64,000 bases of DNA from Jeotgalibaca arthritidis (GCF_011100465.1 NZ_CP049740.1:561857-625856); one strand, 5' to 3'; counted from the stretch's first letter, positions 50,645-61,582 are shown. Notes: generated from the letters alone by a model not told the origin. A program made the numbers and translations.

Positions 50645-51499
50645 CTATTTAATAATACGGCAAATATAAACTTCTTCACAAAAACCTCGCAAACTATTAT
50701 AAACTCGCTTCACTCGTGAATAATTTTGACTAAAGCCAATAATAGTGGGGCCACTGCCACTCATTGTCGCTCCGTCCAAGCCGTAACGTAGCATCCGATC
50801 TTTCAGTTGGCTGAGTTGTGGATAACGATCAAAGGTGACTGCTTCAAGTGCATTACTCAAATGTTGCGCCATCTTTTGATAATCACCAGATTCAATCGCT
50901 GCCTCTACTTCTTTTGACTTTGGTGTATAGTCAACTTTTTCAATGTCTAAAGATCTAAAAACGGTTCGTGTTGATACGCTAATTCTCGGTTTAGCTAAAA
51001 TCACCCAACAAGGAGGCAAGTCTCTAATTGGTCTCACTTTCTCACCACTACCCGATACAAAGGCTGTTCCACCTACAATCGAATAAGGTACATCTGTACC
51101 AATTTTCATCCCTAATTCAATCAATTCTTCTACTGAAAGCCCTAACTGCCAAATATGGTTGAGTGCGCGTAGAGTAGCCGCAGCATCTGTGCTACCACCA
51201 CCTAAGCCAGCTGCAACAGGTATTTTCTTTTCAATCTCAACTTTAATGCCCGCTTTAATGTGATAGCGGTCTTTGACGAGTTTAATCGCTTGATAAACAT
51301 GGTTGCGTTTATCAACTGGTAGAAAGGCTTTATTGGTGTAGACTTCAATCGTATCTTCTTCTAAAGAAGTGAATGTTAAATGGTCAGCAAGATCAACCGA
51401 TGACATAATCATTTCTAATTCATGATAGCCGTCTTCTCGCTTGTATAAGACATCAAGCGTTAAATTTATTTTCGCTGGCGCTCGTTCTATCCACTCCAT
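50645..51499 (-). CDS. ispE: 4-diphosphocytidyl-2-C-methyl-D-erythritol kinase
   Basis: GHMP kinase of the non-mevalonate (MEP) isoprenoid pathway. Start at 51499 (MEWIERAPAKINLTLDVLYK) after AAGGGGGAAGTGAG gives 284 residues; an upstream extension to 51604 is not family-like. The ATP-binding loop is PVAAGLGGGSTDAAA. Its presence implies that the organism has the MEP route, at least in part, which is not universal in lactic acid bacteria. Position after veg is conserved. Confidence 0.95.
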   Translation of the reverse strand: MEWIERAPAKINLTLDVLYKREDGYHELEMIMSSVDLADHLTFTSLEEDTIEVYTNKAFLPVDKRNHVYQAIKLVKDRYHIKAGIKVEIEKKIPVAAGLGGGSTDAAATLRALNHIWQLGLSVEELIELGMKIGTDVPYSIVGGTAFVSGSGEKVRPIRDLPPCWVILAKPRISVSTRTVFRSLDIEKVDYTPKSKEVEAAIESGDYQKMAQHLSNALEAVTFDRYPQLSQLKDRMLRYGLDGATMSGSGPTIIGFSQNYSRVKRVYNSLRGFCEEVYICRIIK

Positions 51500-51602
51500 C
51501 TCACTTCCCCCTTTATTACTCAATAGTACATGAATTAAGCCAATATTTAAAGAAAAAGCTTGGCCTTTTAAATGGGAAAAATTATTTCTTTTCATAATAG
51601 AC

Positions 51603-51637
51603 AAAAAAAGATCTCCTAGCTAGGAGATCCTCTTTTT
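51603..51637 (-). terminator. terminator after veg
   Basis: Minus strand GATCTCCTA, GC, TAGGAGATC, then TTTTTTTG. Confidence 0.92.
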
Positions 51638-51661
51638 CATTATCTTTAAATAAAAGCGAGA

Positions 51662-51919
51662 TTATGCGTACTCTCTAGAATCCTCATCGTAAAATGAGAT
51701 TTCTACCGATGATGTCAAAACATCTGCATAACTGTATGAAACACGTTTAAAAGCATTCTCTTCTTGATCTAAATCGACAACGAAAACAGAATGATAAGTT
51801 TCACGTAAAATACCTTTTCGTTCAATTTTACGCTTTCTTCCCGCTTGGGCCGTCAACAACACTCTTTTACCGATACGATTGTCAAGCTCTTCCTTGATTT
51901 CCATCAAACTATTTGGCAT
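51662..51919 (-). CDS. veg: Veg family protein
   Basis: An 85-residue protein (MPNSLMEIKEELDNRIGKRV) matching the Veg family. In B. subtilis it is strongly expressed in vegetative cells and linked to biofilm matrix gene control. Start at 51919 follows GAGGTGAAGGGC; the open frame to 51979 adds a hydrophobic stretch unlike the family. It has its own terminator and lies between rsmA and ispE as in relatives. Confidence 0.9.
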   Translation of the reverse strand: MPNSLMEIKEELDNRIGKRVLLTAQAGRKRKIERKGILRETYHSVFVVDLDQEENAFKRVSYSYADVLTSSVEISFYDEDSREYA

Positions 51920-52035
51920 GCCCTTCACCTCACTGCTATATATTGTAGCACAATATAACAAAATTTTCAAGTATATCACAGGAGATAATCAGATGCAAGT
52001 TAAATAAATCCTTTTTTTCATGGGATGAGTATTTT

Positions 52036-52932
52036 TTAATGGTTCATACGGTAGGCTGTTATTTGATTAGCTAAGTTGGCAAATTCTTCTATAGACAGTG
52101 TTTCGGCACGGCGACTAGCTTCAATACCAGCTGCTTCTAAACTAGCTGTTAACATGTCCTTTATGTCGTCTGTTTTCCCAAACAAACTCAACAAGTTATT
52201 CCACAATGTTTTACGACGTTGTTGGAAGGATCCTCTCGTTAACTGGAAGAACAATTTCTCATCTTCAACAGCTACTTTCACTTCATCACGTCTTGATAGT
52301 TTTAAGACTGCTGAATCCACGTTTGGTTGTGGAACGAAAACTCTTCTCGGTACGATAGTAGCAATCTCTGCTTCTGTATAATAATCAATGGCAATCGTTA
52401 GTGAACCATAGTTTTTAGAGCTTGGTTGCGCAGTCATACGCTGAGCCACTTCTTTTTGCATCATCATAACAAAGGTATCGATAGGCAAATTAGCCTCGAT
52501 AAAGTTCATAATAATCGGCGTCGTAATATAGTAAGGCAAGTTGGCTGCTACTACAATACGGTCTCCTTCTTCAAAATGCTCTGCAATAATGTCTCTTACA
52601 TTTGCTTGTAAAATATCTTGGAAAATGACAGTGATATTGTCATAGTCTGCTAACTCTGTTTTCAAAATTGGTTTCAAGCGCTCATCAACTTCAAAAGCAA
52701 CGACCTTTTTGGCAGCTCGTGCTAAACGTTCTGTTAAGGCACCAATACCTGGTCCAATCTCAATCACACATGTATCTTTATCGATATCAGCCGCTTCAAG
52801 CATATTTGTTAAAATACTTGGTTCAATTAAAAAGTTTTGACCTAAACTTTTTTTCATGGTTAAGCCATATTTTTTTAAAATTTGATTCGTTCTTGTTGGT
52901 GTTGCAATATCTTTTTGTTTATTTGTTCCCAT
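52036..52932 (-). CDS. rsmA: 16S rRNA dimethyladenosine transferase
   Basis: KsgA/RsmA dimethylates two adjacent adenines near the 3' end of 16S rRNA, a late checkpoint of 30S assembly. The 298 residues show the SAM-binding motif VIEIGPGIGALTERLA near 57-72 and the catalytic NLPYYIT. It starts one base after the rnmV stop. Confidence 0.97.
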   Translation of the reverse strand: MGTNKQKDIATPTRTNQILKKYGLTMKKSLGQNFLIEPSILTNMLEAADIDKDTCVIEIGPGIGALTERLARAAKKVVAFEVDERLKPILKTELADYDNITVIFQDILQANVRDIIAEHFEEGDRIVVAANLPYYITTPIIMNFIEANLPIDTFVMMMQKEVAQRMTAQPSSKNYGSLTIAIDYYTEAEIATIVPRRVFVPQPNVDSAVLKLSRRDEVKVAVEDEKLFFQLTRGSFQQRRKTLWNNLLSLFGKTDDIKDMLTASLEAAGIEASRRAETLSIEEFANLANQITAYRMNH

Positions 52933-53511
52933 CTATGCCATCTCCTCTTGAACAGCCTTTGGAATTGGAATTCCATTTTCAGCCATTGTCGTTAGTATAT
53001 CTTCTTCTGAAATTTGAAACATTCGGATCCGTTTAACAAACTGCTTACCATTGGCATAACCGATTCCCAATAGATCGCTTAATTGTTTTCTTAATTCTGC
53101 AGAGCCAGGCTGGCCAATCAATCCTAGTGCTAAACAAAAGGAATCAAGTTGATCTGCTTTCGTTTCAAAATAAGGGGTCTGAACATTTTTGAGAGCTGCT
53201 TGAATGATTTCAGGACTCGCGTGCTCAATCCCTAAACTACCGCCTTTCGGTGATTGACAGTCCTCTTTGCGCACAAAGGCATGCTTAACAGTTGGGATAC
53301 GCTGAATAATAGTTTCCCGTATCTTCCCTCCTGGAAAATCAGGATCTGTTAATACAATAACCCCTCTAAGAGCATGTGCTTTTTCAATTTCTTTTAGGAC
53401 GGTCTCATTAATAGCTGATCCATTTGTTTCAATAGTATCCGCATCAACAGCCATCTTTATTTTTTTTGTGTCGTCACGACCTTCAACGACAATAATTTCT
53501 TTTATTCTCAT
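52933..53511 (-). CDS. rnmV: ribonuclease M5
   Basis: Matures 5S rRNA in Bacillota. The 192-residue protein is a Toprim-domain nuclease with IIVVEGRDDTKKIK (Toprim Glu), LTDPDFPGGKIR (DxD-like) and a C-terminal basic domain. It overlaps tatD by 4 nt and abuts rsmA, so rRNA processing and modification are co-expressed. Confidence 0.96.
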   Translation of the reverse strand: MRIKEIIVVEGRDDTKKIKMAVDADTIETNGSAINETVLKEIEKAHALRGVIVLTDPDFPGGKIRETIIQRIPTVKHAFVRKEDCQSPKGGSLGIEHASPEIIQAALKNVQTPYFETKADQLDSFCLALGLIGQPGSAELRKQLSDLLGIGYANGKQFVKRIRMFQISEEDILTTMAENGIPIPKAVQEEMA

Positions 53512-54290
53512 ATATCTTCCAATCTAAATAAACGCTTAGCATTCGTCATCGTCACGTTTGCTAGCTCTTCAAAATCTATCTCTCTCAGCTCAGCAACGCG
53601 TTCTGCCACATATCTCACATAGCCTGGTTCATTTCGTTTCCCACGATAAGGAACTGGTGCTAAATATGGCGCATCCGTTTCAATTAATAAGCGGTCTAAG
53701 GGCACTGCTTTGGCTACTTCATGCACCTCTACTGCTTTTTTAAAGGTAACAACACCGCTTAAAGAAATATGCATACCTAAATCTAAAAAGCGTTTCATGT
53801 CATCAACATCGCCACTATAACTATGCATAATTCCACCGATTGATGATACATCTTCTTCTTTTAAAATACGATAAGTATCTTCAATGGCGTCTCTCATATG
53901 AATCGAAATCGGTAATTTTAAGTCTTTAGCGATTTGAATTTGTTGGCGGAATACTTTCTCTTGTACTTCTTTTGGTGAGGTGTTCCAATAGTAATCCAAG
54001 CCCATTTCTCCCATCGCCACAACCTTATCTTGGCCTAACAGTTGGATTAAACTTTCTTGAATTTCTGGACTATAGGAACCTGCCTCAGTTGGATGCCAGC
54101 CAATAATACTATATATTTCAGGATGAGCTTGGCTCAATTCCAGTGATTTTTTTATGGTTTCAGTATCGAATCCAACGACTGCAAATTTGCTAACACCAAG
54201 TTCCTTGGCACGCTCAATCGTCTCTTCAACGTCTTCTTCAAATGCGTCAACATTCAAATGACAATGTGTATCAAATAGCACAGGATTCAT
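53508..54290 (-). CDS. tatD: TatD family metal-dependent hydrolase
   Basis: A 260-residue TIM-barrel hydrolase with the metal-binding DTHCHLN at the N-terminus, GEMGLDYYW, LPISIHMRDA, MHSYSG and LLIETDAPYLAP. Family members are 3'-5' DNA/RNA exonucleases. A TATAAT -10 lies about 35 nt upstream. First gene of the tatD-rnmV-rsmA unit. Confidence 0.95.
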   Translation of the reverse strand: MNPVLFDTHCHLNVDAFEEDVEETIERAKELGVSKFAVVGFDTETIKKSLELSQAHPEIYSIIGWHPTEAGSYSPEIQESLIQLLGQDKVVAMGEMGLDYYWNTSPKEVQEKVFRQQIQIAKDLKLPISIHMRDAIEDTYRILKEEDVSSIGGIMHSYSGDVDDMKRFLDLGMHISLSGVVTFKKAVEVHEVAKAVPLDRLLIETDAPYLAPVPYRGKRNEPGYVRYVAERVAELREIDFEELANVTMTNAKRLFRLEDI

Positions 54291-54425
54291 CTTCCTCTCT
54301 CATTGATCTTCTTTCCTATTATACTTGTTTTCTAAACAAAATACCTTGCTGGCTGATTATTTTAATAGTTTTTTCAGAAATTTTGCATTAAAAGGTAGAC
54401 TTCAGCTTTCAAAATAAGACACCCA

Positions 54426-54461
54426 TAAAGAAAAGGCTAGGGACTCGCCCCAGCCTTTTCT
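54426..54461 (-). terminator. terminator after metG
   Basis: Minus strand AAAAGGCT, GGG, loop, CCC, AGCCTTTT, followed by CTTT. Confidence 0.85.
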
Positions 54462-54467
54462 CATTCA

Positions 54468-56513
<2,046 letters not shown>

Positions 56514-56587
56514 TTAAATTTGTTTTCACAAAACCTGCATATACGCCCTATTTTACCACAAAAGAGGTAAGCATGTGGACATTTTCC

Positions 56588-56624
56588 AAATAAAAATGAC
56601 TGGAACATTCGTCCCAGTCATTTC
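56588..56624 (-). terminator. terminator after the NlpC/P60 gene
   Basis: Minus strand AAATGACTGG pairs with CCAGTCATTT across a 10-nt loop, followed by TTATTTG. Confidence 0.85.
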
Positions 56625-56639
56625 AACTTTTTGTTTATA

Positions 56640-57944
56640 TTATCTTGCAACACGTACTGCAAAGCTTGGCGTAAAGTATCGTGTACTGTTTACTTCAACA
56701 ACGCCACCTTCGGAAGGAGCATGGATATATTGACCATTTCCTAATGAAATTGCTACGTGGTAAGGACTACCTTTAGGTCCCCAGAACAATAGATCTCCTG
56801 CTTGTGATTGACTAACAGAAATTTGACTTCCTGCGTATTGTTGTGAGCCAGTCCAACCTCCGATTTCAATACCGTATGCTTCACGGAAAACATAAGCCGT
56901 AAAACCTGAACAGTCGAAACCACTTGGTGTTTTACCACCATATACATATGGTACACCTAGGTATTTGTATGCCACACCGATAACATCACCAGATGGTGCT
57001 GGTAATGATGGTGCTGATTTTTCTTCAATGATAACTTCTACTTTTTCTTCAATCACTGGTGTTGAAATAGCAGGGCTGTTATTTGTTGTATTAGTTGTCG
57101 TGTTATTAGTTGTTGTTTGCGTTGCTGCAGTCACTGTTTCACGATTATTTGTTACGGCAATAACTGTTTGAGCAGCTTCTTGTTCAACTCTTAGTGCTTC
57201 TTCTTCTGCTGCAGCAATAGCTGCCTCTTCAGCAATACGTTGACGTTCTGCTTCTTCAGCAGCACGACGGTCAGCTTCTTCTTTTTCAGCGATAAACGCT
57301 AAACGATCTTCTTCAGCAGATGCTTTCTCAGCGTTAAGTGCTGCCACTGCACTTTCTTGTTCAATATTTTTAACTTCTAATTGACCTTTTAATTCTTCAA
57401 GTTCATAAGTCATTGAAATAATCTCGTTTAATTTTTCTTCTGTCTCAACTTTTTTGTTTTCAACAGCTTGTTGGTCTTGAACTTGTTGTTCAACTAAGCT
57501 TTTATTAGCTGAAACCATTGTTGTTACAACGTCGACACGAGCAATTAAGTCTGTTAAAGACTCTGATGCAAAAATAAAATTCATGTAGTTAGTGTTAGAC
57601 CCATTAATTTGAACAGAACGAGCTTGTTCTTTCAATTGGTCTTCACGTTGATCAATCACAACCTGTAGTTGTGCAATTTCTTCTTCTAATAAATCAATTT
57701 TTTCATTTGTGTCAACACGTTGCGCTAATAATTCAACAGCACGGTTTTCTGCAGCAGCGATTTCTGCTTGTACCTCAGCTAATACAGCTTCAGCAGACTC
57801 GACACGGCCTGATAGTTCATTGACTTTTTCTTCTTGTTGTTGAATTTTTTCAGTTAACTCATCAGCAGATACAGCATATGGCGCTACAAATGTTGCAGAT
57901 AACAGCGAACTCGTTAAAATTAAAGTGGCAAGTTTCTTCTTCAA
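56640..57944 (-). CDS. secreted NlpC/P60 peptidoglycan hydrolase with coiled-coil domain (SagA/PcsB-like)
   Basis: A 434-residue exported protein. Signal peptide MKKKLATLILTSSLLSATFV with probable cleavage after AVSA. A long coiled coil (about 28-250, rich in Glu, Ala and Gln) is followed by a Thr/Asn-rich linker and an NlpC/P60 domain from about 315 with catalytic Cys in GFDCSGF and His in YHVAIS and YIHAPS. The architecture matches SagA, PcsB and CwlO, which cut stem peptides during septation. GGAGGAAATGACTTG precedes the start. WalR-like repeats upstream support essential-hydrolase regulation. Confidence 0.93.
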   Translation of the reverse strand: MKKKLATLILTSSLLSATFVAPYAVSADELTEKIQQQEEKVNELSGRVESAEAVLAEVQAEIAAAENRAVELLAQRVDTNEKIDLLEEEIAQLQVVIDQREDQLKEQARSVQINGSNTNYMNFIFASESLTDLIARVDVVTTMVSANKSLVEQQVQDQQAVENKKVETEEKLNEIISMTYELEELKGQLEVKNIEQESAVAALNAEKASAEEDRLAFIAEKEEADRRAAEEAERQRIAEEAAIAAAEEEALRVEQEAAQTVIAVTNNRETVTAATQTTTNNTTTNTTNNSPAISTPVIEEKVEVIIEEKSAPSLPAPSGDVIGVAYKYLGVPYVYGGKTPSGFDCSGFTAYVFREAYGIEIGGWTGSQQYAGSQISVSQSQAGDLLFWGPKGSPYHVAISLGNGQYIHAPSEGGVVEVNSTRYFTPSFAVRVAR

Positions 57945-58044
57945 GTCATTTCCTCCAGTAGGTTTATGTGATTATACAATTATATATTTAGAATTTACTT
58001 ATCGGTTTCTTTAGAAAAACGTTATGATTTTCCCTAACGATGAA

Positions 58045-58050
58045 ATCATA
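58045..58050 (-). promoter_or_regulatory. extended -10 of the NlpC/P60 gene
   Basis: Minus strand TGCTATGAT fits an extended -10. A second candidate TATAAT lies closer to the gene at about 57970-57975. This is the proximal part of a 526-nt gene-free stretch (57945-58470) that also holds the WalR-like boxes, tyrS promoter and T-box. Confidence 0.5.
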
Positions 58051-58087
58051 GCATAGTTTCTTTGTGAAAAACCATTTTTCGATGACT

Positions 58088-58115
58088 TGTAGTTCCTTTG
58101 TAACATAAATGTAAT
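58088..58115 (+). promoter_or_regulatory. three WalR-like boxes in 11-bp direct repeat
   Basis: TGTAGT-5-TGTAAC-5-TGTAAT at 58088, 58099 and 58110. The WalR (YycF) consensus is TGTWAH-N5-TGTWAH; the second and third units match fully and the first at five of six. They lie on the plus strand, about 40-65 bp upstream of the NlpC/P60 -10, and 55-82 bp upstream of the divergent tyrS promoter. Confidence 0.7.
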
Positions 58116-58169
58116 GATTACCGACAAATGTTTCAATCAGTCTGTTACATAAGTATTTTAAAAAGAAGA

Positions 58170-58198
58170 TTGACATTTTTTATAGTCATGACTATACT
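58170..58198 (+). promoter_or_regulatory. sigma-A promoter of tyrS
   Basis: TTGACA, exactly 17 bp, TATACT. Transcription would start near 58205, at the 5' end of the T-box. Confidence 0.88.
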
Positions 58199-58204
58199 GA
58201 TTTC

Positions 58205-58452
58205 AAGAATAAAACACAGATAAAAGCTTTGAAGGAATACAGTAGGAATAAGGATTTTGTATGAAGAGAGAGCCGGCAATGGTGGGAACCGGTACACCCT
58301 TATTTTGAATTACAATTCTGGAGCTACTTGTTATGAGCGGTTAACATACGTTACATGTTAGAGTGGTTTCATTTTTATGAAACAATTTGGGTGGTAACAC
58401 GGTAATTAATCGTCCCTGGCAGAGCTATGCTTTGTCAGGGCTTTTTTTATTT
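58205..58452 (+). promoter_or_regulatory. tyrosine T-box leader of tyrS
   Basis: A T-box senses uncharged tRNA and lets transcription through. Seen here: AGAGAG and GGTGGGAACC of stem I (58265-58290), the probable specifier codon TAC (Tyr) at 58311-58313 in GAATTACAATTCTGGAG, the T-box sequence TGGGTGGTAACACGG from 58388, and a terminator 58413-58449 (CCCTGGCA/TGTCAGGG then seven T). A second TAC at 58293 is in the distal part of stem I and is probably not the specifier. Confidence 0.92.
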
Positions 58453-58470
58453 TAAAAGAGGAGTGTTCAT

Positions 58471-59742
58471 ATGGAAAAGGTTAATATTATTGACGAACTA
58501 CAGTGGCGGGATGCCATCAACCAACAAACAGACGAAGACGGCTTACGCGAGTTATTAAATGAAAAGAATATTGGACTATACTGCGGGATTGATGCGACTG
58601 GTTCAAGTATGCATGTGGGACACTTAATTCCTTTTATGCTGCTGAAACGATTCCAATTAGCTGGTCACAAACCGGTTATTTTAATCGGTGGCGCAACAGG
58701 CTCAATTGGTGATCCAAGTGGGAAATCGGAAGAACGTACCCTTCAATCAGAAGAAACGGTTGCTTACAATGCTGAAAAAATTACCCAACAAATGAAAAAG
58801 TTATTCCGTGCTGGAGAAACAGATTCTGAAATCCGTCTCGTTAATAACTTGGACTGGACAAAGCAACTTTCTCTACTTGATTTCTTGCGTGACTTTGGTA
58901 AAAACTTCAATATTAACACCATGCTTGCAAAGGATATTGTTGCTAGCCGTTTGGAAACGGGAATTTCATTTACTGAGTTCTCATACCAAATTCTACAATC
59001 GATGGACTTCTTACATCTATATCGTCAATTAGATGTTCAACTACAAATCGGTGGTGCGGATCAATGGGGAAATATTACAGCTGGTCTCGAACTCATCCGT
59101 AAAAAAGAAGGTGCAGAGGCAAAAGCGTTTGGTCTAACCATTCCATTGATGCTAAAAGCAGACGGTACAAAATTTGGTAAAACAGCTGGCGGCTCTGTTT
59201 GGTTAGATCCCGAACAAACAACGCCTTACGAATTTTACCAATTCTGGGTTAACCAAGATGACCGCGATGTCGTTAAATACTTAAAATTCTTTACCTTCCT
59301 TTCTCAAGAAGAGATTTCAGCTTTAGAAGAAAGTGTTCAAACAGAACCCCATAAACGTCAAGCTCAAAAAACATTGGCTGCTGAAATGACAACCTTTGTT
59401 CATGGTGAAAAAGCACTAGAAGATGCTCTAAAAATTACCGATGCTCTCTTTACTGGTAATGTTGCTCAATTATCTGCTGACGAGATTGAACAAGGATTTA
59501 AAAATATGCCGACTTTCGAATCAAATTTAACGGAACAAGAGCTAGTGACTTGGCTGGTTGATTTGGGGATTGAACCATCTCGCCGTCAATCACGCGAAGA
59601 TGTTCAAAATGGCGCTATTTCAATTAATGGTGAAAAAGTGACTGACTTAGATTTTGTGATGACACGTGAGCATTCATTTGATCAACGCTTTATTATTGTG
59701 CGCCGTGGTAAGAAAAAATACTTCCTTGTAAAGTTGGTGTAA
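58471..59742 (+). CDS. tyrS: tyrosyl-tRNA synthetase
   Basis: Charges tRNA-Tyr. The 423 residues have the class I HIGH variant HVGHLIPFML, the KMSKS variant KFGKT, and a C-terminal S4-like RNA-binding domain (SRRQSREDVQNGAISINGEK). AGAGGAGTGTTCAT precedes the ATG. The tyrosine T-box directly upstream confirms the specificity. It is co-transcribed with a GNAT gene. Confidence 0.97.
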   Translation: MEKVNIIDELQWRDAINQQTDEDGLRELLNEKNIGLYCGIDATGSSMHVGHLIPFMLLKRFQLAGHKPVILIGGATGSIGDPSGKSEERTLQSEETVAYNAEKITQQMKKLFRAGETDSEIRLVNNLDWTKQLSLLDFLRDFGKNFNINTMLAKDIVASRLETGISFTEFSYQILQSMDFLHLYRQLDVQLQIGGADQWGNITAGLELIRKKEGAEAKAFGLTIPLMLKADGTKFGKTAGGSVWLDPEQTTPYEFYQFWVNQDDRDVVKYLKFFTFLSQEEISALEESVQTEPHKRQAQKTLAAEMTTFVHGEKALEDALKITDALFTGNVAQLSADEIEQGFKNMPTFESNLTEQELVTWLVDLGIEPSRRQSREDVQNGAISINGEKVTDLDFVMTREHSFDQRFIIVRRGKKKYFLVKLV

Positions 59743-59743
59743 G

Positions 59744-60244
59744 ATGACTGAGGTTACATTGGTTGCTGTTCGAGATACCTTACAAGCAGAAGATGTCGCT
59801 CACCTAGCTGAAATCATTTGGAATGAGCACTACTTGCCTATCTTAGGACAGGAACAAGTCGCTTATATGCTCAAGACCTTCCAATCCACTGAACGGATTA
59901 TTGCTGACATTGCTGAAAATAAATCAACTTATTATATAGTAGAAGTTGACCAAGATGAGATTGGTTATGTGGCACTTGAGTGGCAGGAAGACACACTATT
60001 CATCAGTAAGCTTTATTTATTAAAGCGTGCAAGAGGCAATGGCTATGCTTACCAGTTGATGAAAAAGTTAATTCAACAAGCAACAGATGCTAAAAAATCT
60101 AAATTGCGTCTAACCGTCAATAAAGACAATCCATCTTCTATCGCCTTCTACGAAAAAGTAGGCTTTAAACAAGTTGATGCCGTTGTTTCACCGATTGGCA
60201 ATGACTTTGTTATGGATGACTACATTTACGACTATATAATTTAA
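59744..60244 (+). CDS. GNAT family N-acetyltransferase
   Basis: A 166-residue acetyltransferase. The acetyl-CoA-binding motif is LLKRARGNGYAYQLMKKLI near 93-111, followed by LRLTVNKDNPSSIAFYEKVGFK, the classic GNAT motif A and B. It starts one base after the tyrS stop, so it is read through the T-box and coupled to tyrS. The target is unknown; rimI-like protein or small-molecule acetylation is possible. Confidence 0.9.
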   Translation: MTEVTLVAVRDTLQAEDVAHLAEIIWNEHYLPILGQEQVAYMLKTFQSTERIIADIAENKSTYYIVEVDQDEIGYVALEWQEDTLFISKLYLLKRARGNGYAYQLMKKLIQQATDAKKSKLRLTVNKDNPSSIAFYEKVGFKQVDAVVSPIGNDFVMDDYIYDYII

Positions 60245-60289
60245 TCAAAAAAAAGACGAGTGAGACTATTCTCACTCGTCTTTTTGATT
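60243..60289. terminator. bidirectional terminator between GNAT and membrane-protein genes
   Basis: GACGAGTGAG and CTCACTCGTC with A and T runs on both sides serve convergent genes. The right arm (plus coordinates) encodes the last residues (NQKDE) of the minus-strand gene. Confidence 0.9.
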
Positions 60290-60652
60290 CATATTATTTT
60301 TAGCTGCCCGGCGCTTCGACTTAATTAAGACATTGATTAAGATTAAAATAATACCAACTACGGTAATCAGCAAAATATTAGCTGCATTAATCAGTTGCAA
60401 AATAAATACGGCTAGTCCAAATCCTAATAACGTCACGAGATTAAAATTCTCTTCCCAGTTGTCCCTCTGCGGATAATCTTTGGCAAGTTTTACAAATGCA
60501 AGATGAATCACGTAAAATCCGATTAAGGCGATAAAAATAAATAAGCTAGTCTCATATTCACCTAGCAAATAGCCGCCATAACGTTTAAAGACCACTGCTA
60601 TAATTAAAAAGATCGATTGACATAGACTTTCCTTTTCTTTAGTTGTCATCAT
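60272..60652 (-). CDS. small four-helix membrane protein, function unknown
   Basis: A 126-residue protein with about four hydrophobic segments (near 13-22, 34-53, 69-85 and 90-106) and a basic tail (KSKRRAAKNNMNQKDE). I recognise no family. I prefer the ATG at 60652, with GGGGG just upstream; the ATG at 60649 has better spacing. Its start overlaps the stop of the 59-codon gene (TAATG), so it is the third gene of a short operon. Confidence 0.75.
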   Translation of the reverse strand: MMTTKEKESLCQSIFLIIAVVFKRYGGYLLGEYETSLFIFIALIGFYVIHLAFVKLAKDYPQRDNWEENFNLVTLLGFGLAVFILQLINAANILLITVVGIILILINVLIKSKRRAAKNNMNQKDE

Positions 60653-60831
60653 TACCCCCACTTATTTGGACTCCACATTCGGCCATCAATTTCACCTTGC
60701 GCTTGCTCCATGCGTTTATATTGCTCTTGGATGAGTTTTTCAAATGCTTGAAACAAAGCAATCTGACGATAGTCCGTACTTTTTTGCTGCAAGTCTTTTA
60801 TTTGGCTTAGCATCCATTCTTTCTGTTCCAC
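60652..60831 (-). CDS. 59-residue soluble protein, function unknown
   Basis: Starts GTG at 60831, one base after the stop of the oxidoreductase gene and 8 bases after GGGGAG. It ends in TAA overlapping the next ATG. The sequence (MEQKEWMLSQIKDLQQKSTD to the end RMWSPNKWG) is Gln-rich and helical, without membrane segments. The snug fit between two real genes, with a ribosome binding site and TAATG coupling, argues that it is translated. Confidence 0.7.
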   Translation of the reverse strand: MEQKEWMLSQIKDLQQKSTDYRQIALFQAFEKLIQEQYKRMEQAQGEIDGRMWSPNKWG

Positions 60832-60832
60832 C

Positions 60833-61528
60833 TTACCACTCCCCTAACTCTTCTAAGGTAAATAACAAATCATCTAAGTGGTCACGGTTATTCCCCATTT
60901 GCTCGATTAACAAATCAATCGTCGCTTTAGTTTCATCTGTTTGTTGAAACTTACCGAGTGTTTCTAGCTCTAACTTAAACCACTCTTCTTGGTTAAGAAG
61001 AGAAGGATTCGCAGACATAGTTAAATATTGGCGATAACGAATCAGTAACTCTTTACGGTCAGCATCTGATAAGTAATCAAAACGCGCAATCAATAATGAC
61101 GGTAAATAAACCATCTCACATTTACGGGCAATAGCTTGAAAAGGTCTCGTTAATTCCGATATAGTAAAGCCTTCTCGTCCTCCAGCTTGGTATTCCCGTT
61201 CGTTAACACCTGTTGTCATCACCAGTCCAAATTCTTTCCCTTTCAACTGGCTACCATGTTTGCCATAAGCAAACCCATCTGTCAAAACCTCGTCTTGCCA
61301 TTGTTTTAATAGTGGCGGCGAACTATACCAATAGAGTGGAAATTGGAAAATAATGCGGTCATAGTCAGCAAGGAGTGCTTGCTCACGGTCTTTATCTATC
61401 TGACCATCAGGATAGTCATGTTCTAAATGGTGCCATCTCACACCTTCATCTGGTAAACTTTCCCGTAAAAATTGTTGGGCATGAGAATCAGATAAAGTGG
61501 GATGAGAAACAATAATTAGTGTTCGCAT
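60833..61528 (-). CDS. NAD(P)H-dependent flavodoxin-fold oxidoreductase (quinone reductase-like)
   Basis: A 231-residue enzyme of the flavodoxin_2 / NQO1-like family. The FMN phosphate-binding start is RTLIIVSHPTLSDSHAQQFL; then IIFQFPLYWYSSPPLLKQWQDEVLTDGFAYG and LVMTTG. Start at 61528 follows AGGGTGAAACTT. Members reduce quinones or support potassium efflux systems (KefF). It heads a three-gene unit with a 59-residue protein and a membrane protein. Confidence 0.88.
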   Translation of the reverse strand: MRTLIIVSHPTLSDSHAQQFLRESLPDEGVRWHHLEHDYPDGQIDKDREQALLADYDRIIFQFPLYWYSSPPLLKQWQDEVLTDGFAYGKHGSQLKGKEFGLVMTTGVNEREYQAGGREGFTISELTRPFQAIARKCEMVYLPSLLIARFDYLSDADRKELLIRYRQYLTMSANPSLLNQEEWFKLELETLGKFQQTDETKATIDLLIEQMGNNRDHLDDLLFTLEELGEW

Positions 61529-61582
61529 AAGTTTCACCCTTGTTTTTATTAATTTCATTAAGTATAGCAAAAAAAGAAGGCA

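Noticed and set aside
58293-58295. TAC as tyrosine specifier codon of the T-box
   Set aside because: It lies in the distal part of stem I; the TAC at 58311 is followed by TTCTGGAG, as expected for the specifier region.
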